From NCBI GenBank assembly GCA_016206405.1, contig JACQRQ010000075.1:1-7861 (forward strand): DNA of 7,861 nt, written 5' to 3'. Under the pieces are notes generated by a model. The model searched no databases, was not told the DNA's origin, and saw only the letters and a list, made by a program, of their open reading frames with translations. This document shows positions 6,827 to 7,861 of this stretch, piece after piece. This stretch comes from Elusimicrobiota bacterium (GTDB lineage: Bacteria > Elusimicrobiota > Elusimicrobia > O2-12-FULL-59-9). Both the position numbers and the translations under genes were made by a program. Numbering within the stretch: the stretch's first letter is position 1; the number at the start of each line of letters is the position of its first letter.

Positions 6827-7861
6827 TCAGATTCCTGCCAAGCAATAGATCGGCGCCATGCCGACGCCGCCGTCGTCCCTCTCGGAGATGCCGAGCTCGC
6901 GCCGGACCGCCATGATGGCGCCGATGTTGGAATACCAGCCGCGCCCGTTGGGATCGTTCTTGACCTTGCGCTCAGGGTCGCGGCTCTGGAAGCAAGAGCG
7001 CGAGAGCGCGGCGATCACCCGTGCCCGGTGCGGCTGGTGCGCGACGGCCGGACTGCCGGCCTGCATCACCAGACGGGCCTCCGAGCAGACGCCCGCCTGC
7101 GCGTCGGCGTCTTGGAGCTCGGGAATGATGTTGGGCATGATGGGGGTGGCCCAAATGGATTCCTGGGCCAGCATCGGTTCGGCCGCCAAAGCCTTCTCGA
7201 GCTGCTGCAGGGTCGGGCTCACCACCACGCCCTTGGCGCTCATGCCGCGAAGCGGCTTGATGGCGAGGCGCCTGAGCAGCGCAGGTTCCTTCCGGTAGCT
7301 ATCGAGGTGGGCGGCAGTGATGAGCTCGGTCTTGGCCGCGGCGCTCACATCGCCGAGCAGGCTCATCTCGGTGAGCGAGCTCTTGTCGATGAGGTAAAAT
7401 CCGCAAAGGTGCTTGCTCATATCCGCGAAGAGGCGGGGCAGCGCGAAGATCTGCCGCAAGTGTTCTATGGCCGCGGTGTTCCCCTCCGCCTCGCGCTCTC
7501 GGATGAAGACCCCGAGGTCGAAGTCGACGATCCGGGAGATGACCTTTTTAATCTCACGTTCCTTGCCGGGCAGGGTGCAGTAGAGCCGGCCCTGGCGGAG
7601 CTCGGTGTGGCGCGGGTCAAGGATGAGCGGGCGCCGCTCCGGGTGCTTGCGGCACATGCTCTCAGACATGAAGACCAGGTTCTGGTAGGTCGCCTGCTTT
7701 TCCGGATTGATCTCCAGGAACATGATCTTGTCCGGTTCGCTTTCGAAGCCGTAGACCAGGGTAGCGGCGACCTGATCTTCGAGCTCATTGTCCGCGAGCG
7801 GCCGGCCGCTCGCGTCGGCGCTCCAGGTGAACTGGTGACCTTTGGTCAGGCCGGCGGCGCG
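6827..7861 (-). CDS. ATP-grasp-like ligase, N-terminal part outside the window
   Basis: The minus-strand frame is open from the window edge to the stop at 6827-6829, giving 344 visible residues and no true start. The internal ATG at 7723 is probably not the start, because the frame continues upstream with similar coding character (GHQFTWSADASGRPLADNE). Several features fit an ATP-grasp carboxylate-amine ligase, numbered from the first visible residue. AIKPLRGMSAKGVVVSP (about 200-216) resembles the nucleotide-binding Lys-Pro plus Gly-rich loop. MLAQESI (about 230-236) resembles the hinge Gln-Glu. SEARLVM (about 260-266) and SNIGAIM (about 311-317) resemble the later Glu-x-Arg and Asn metal-binding strands. 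Known members join a carboxylate to an amine with ATP through an acyl-phosphate. I cannot name the subfamily; a glutathionylspermidine-synthase-like or peptide-ligase-like enzyme is possible. It heads, or lies inside, the operon with the S51 peptidase. The N-terminal substrate domain is not visible. Confidence 0.55.
   Translation of the reverse strand, partial: RAAGLTKGHQFTWSADASGRPLADNELEDQVAATLVYGFESEPDKIMFLEINPEKQATYQNLVFMSESMCRKHPERRPLILDPRHTELRQGRLYCTLPGKEREIKKVISRIVDFDLGVFIREREAEGNTAAIEHLRQIFALPRLFADMSKHLCGFYLIDKSSLTEMSLLGDVSAAAKTELITAAHLDSYRKEPALLRRLAIKPLRGMSAKGVVVSPTLQQLEKALAAEPMLAQESIWATPIMPNIIPELQDADAQAGVCSEARLVMQAGSPAVAHQPHRARVIAALSRSCFQSRDPERKVKNDPNGRGWYSNIGAIMAVRRELGISERDDGGVGMAPIYCLAGI

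Noticed and set aside
1..7861. CRISPR arrays, tRNA or rRNA genes, insertion sequences
   Set aside because: I saw no regularly spaced repeats, no tRNA-like or rRNA-like stretch, and no transposase or terminal inverted repeats.

Overview
The window is GC-rich bacterial DNA, densely packed with genes. It starts inside one gene and ends inside another. The phylum cannot be read safely from it. TypA/BipA and RadC are near-universal bacterial proteins. A single-domain response regulator and a secreted, membrane-associated orphan protein fit a Gram-negative-type bacterium. A lineage such as Elusimicrobiota is only a weak guess from overall style.

Bases 1-4746 hold ordinary chromosomal genes, all on the + strand. 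typA/bipA lacks about its first 10 codons and overlaps radC by 4 bases (ATGA). An intergenic stretch of about 300 bases follows. Next comes a 480-residue exported or membrane protein of unknown function, closed by a hairpin terminator. After that, a well-formed sigma70-type promoter (TTGACT, 17-base spacer, TACAAT) drives a stand-alone CheY-like receiver. The promoter position fixes the receiver start at 4339, because an upstream in-frame ATG lies inside the -10 box.

Bases 4779-7861 look different. A class I glutamine-amidotransferase-like protein (Cys nucleophile) runs on the + strand. It faces a minus-strand pair: a probable ATP-grasp ligase, cut by the window edge, followed 18 bases later by a peptidase S51/cyanophycinase-like Ser hydrolase. 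Two hydrolases with related folds and a predicted amide-bond-forming ligase suggest a small module that makes and breaks a peptide-like or gamma-glutamyl-type bond. The substrate is unknown and the idea is inference. By hand scan, these three genes contain no TTA leucine codon, against eleven in the four upstream genes. This is consistent with a different origin. The convergent junction carries two hairpins, one of them a near-perfect palindrome overlapping the S51 stop codon.
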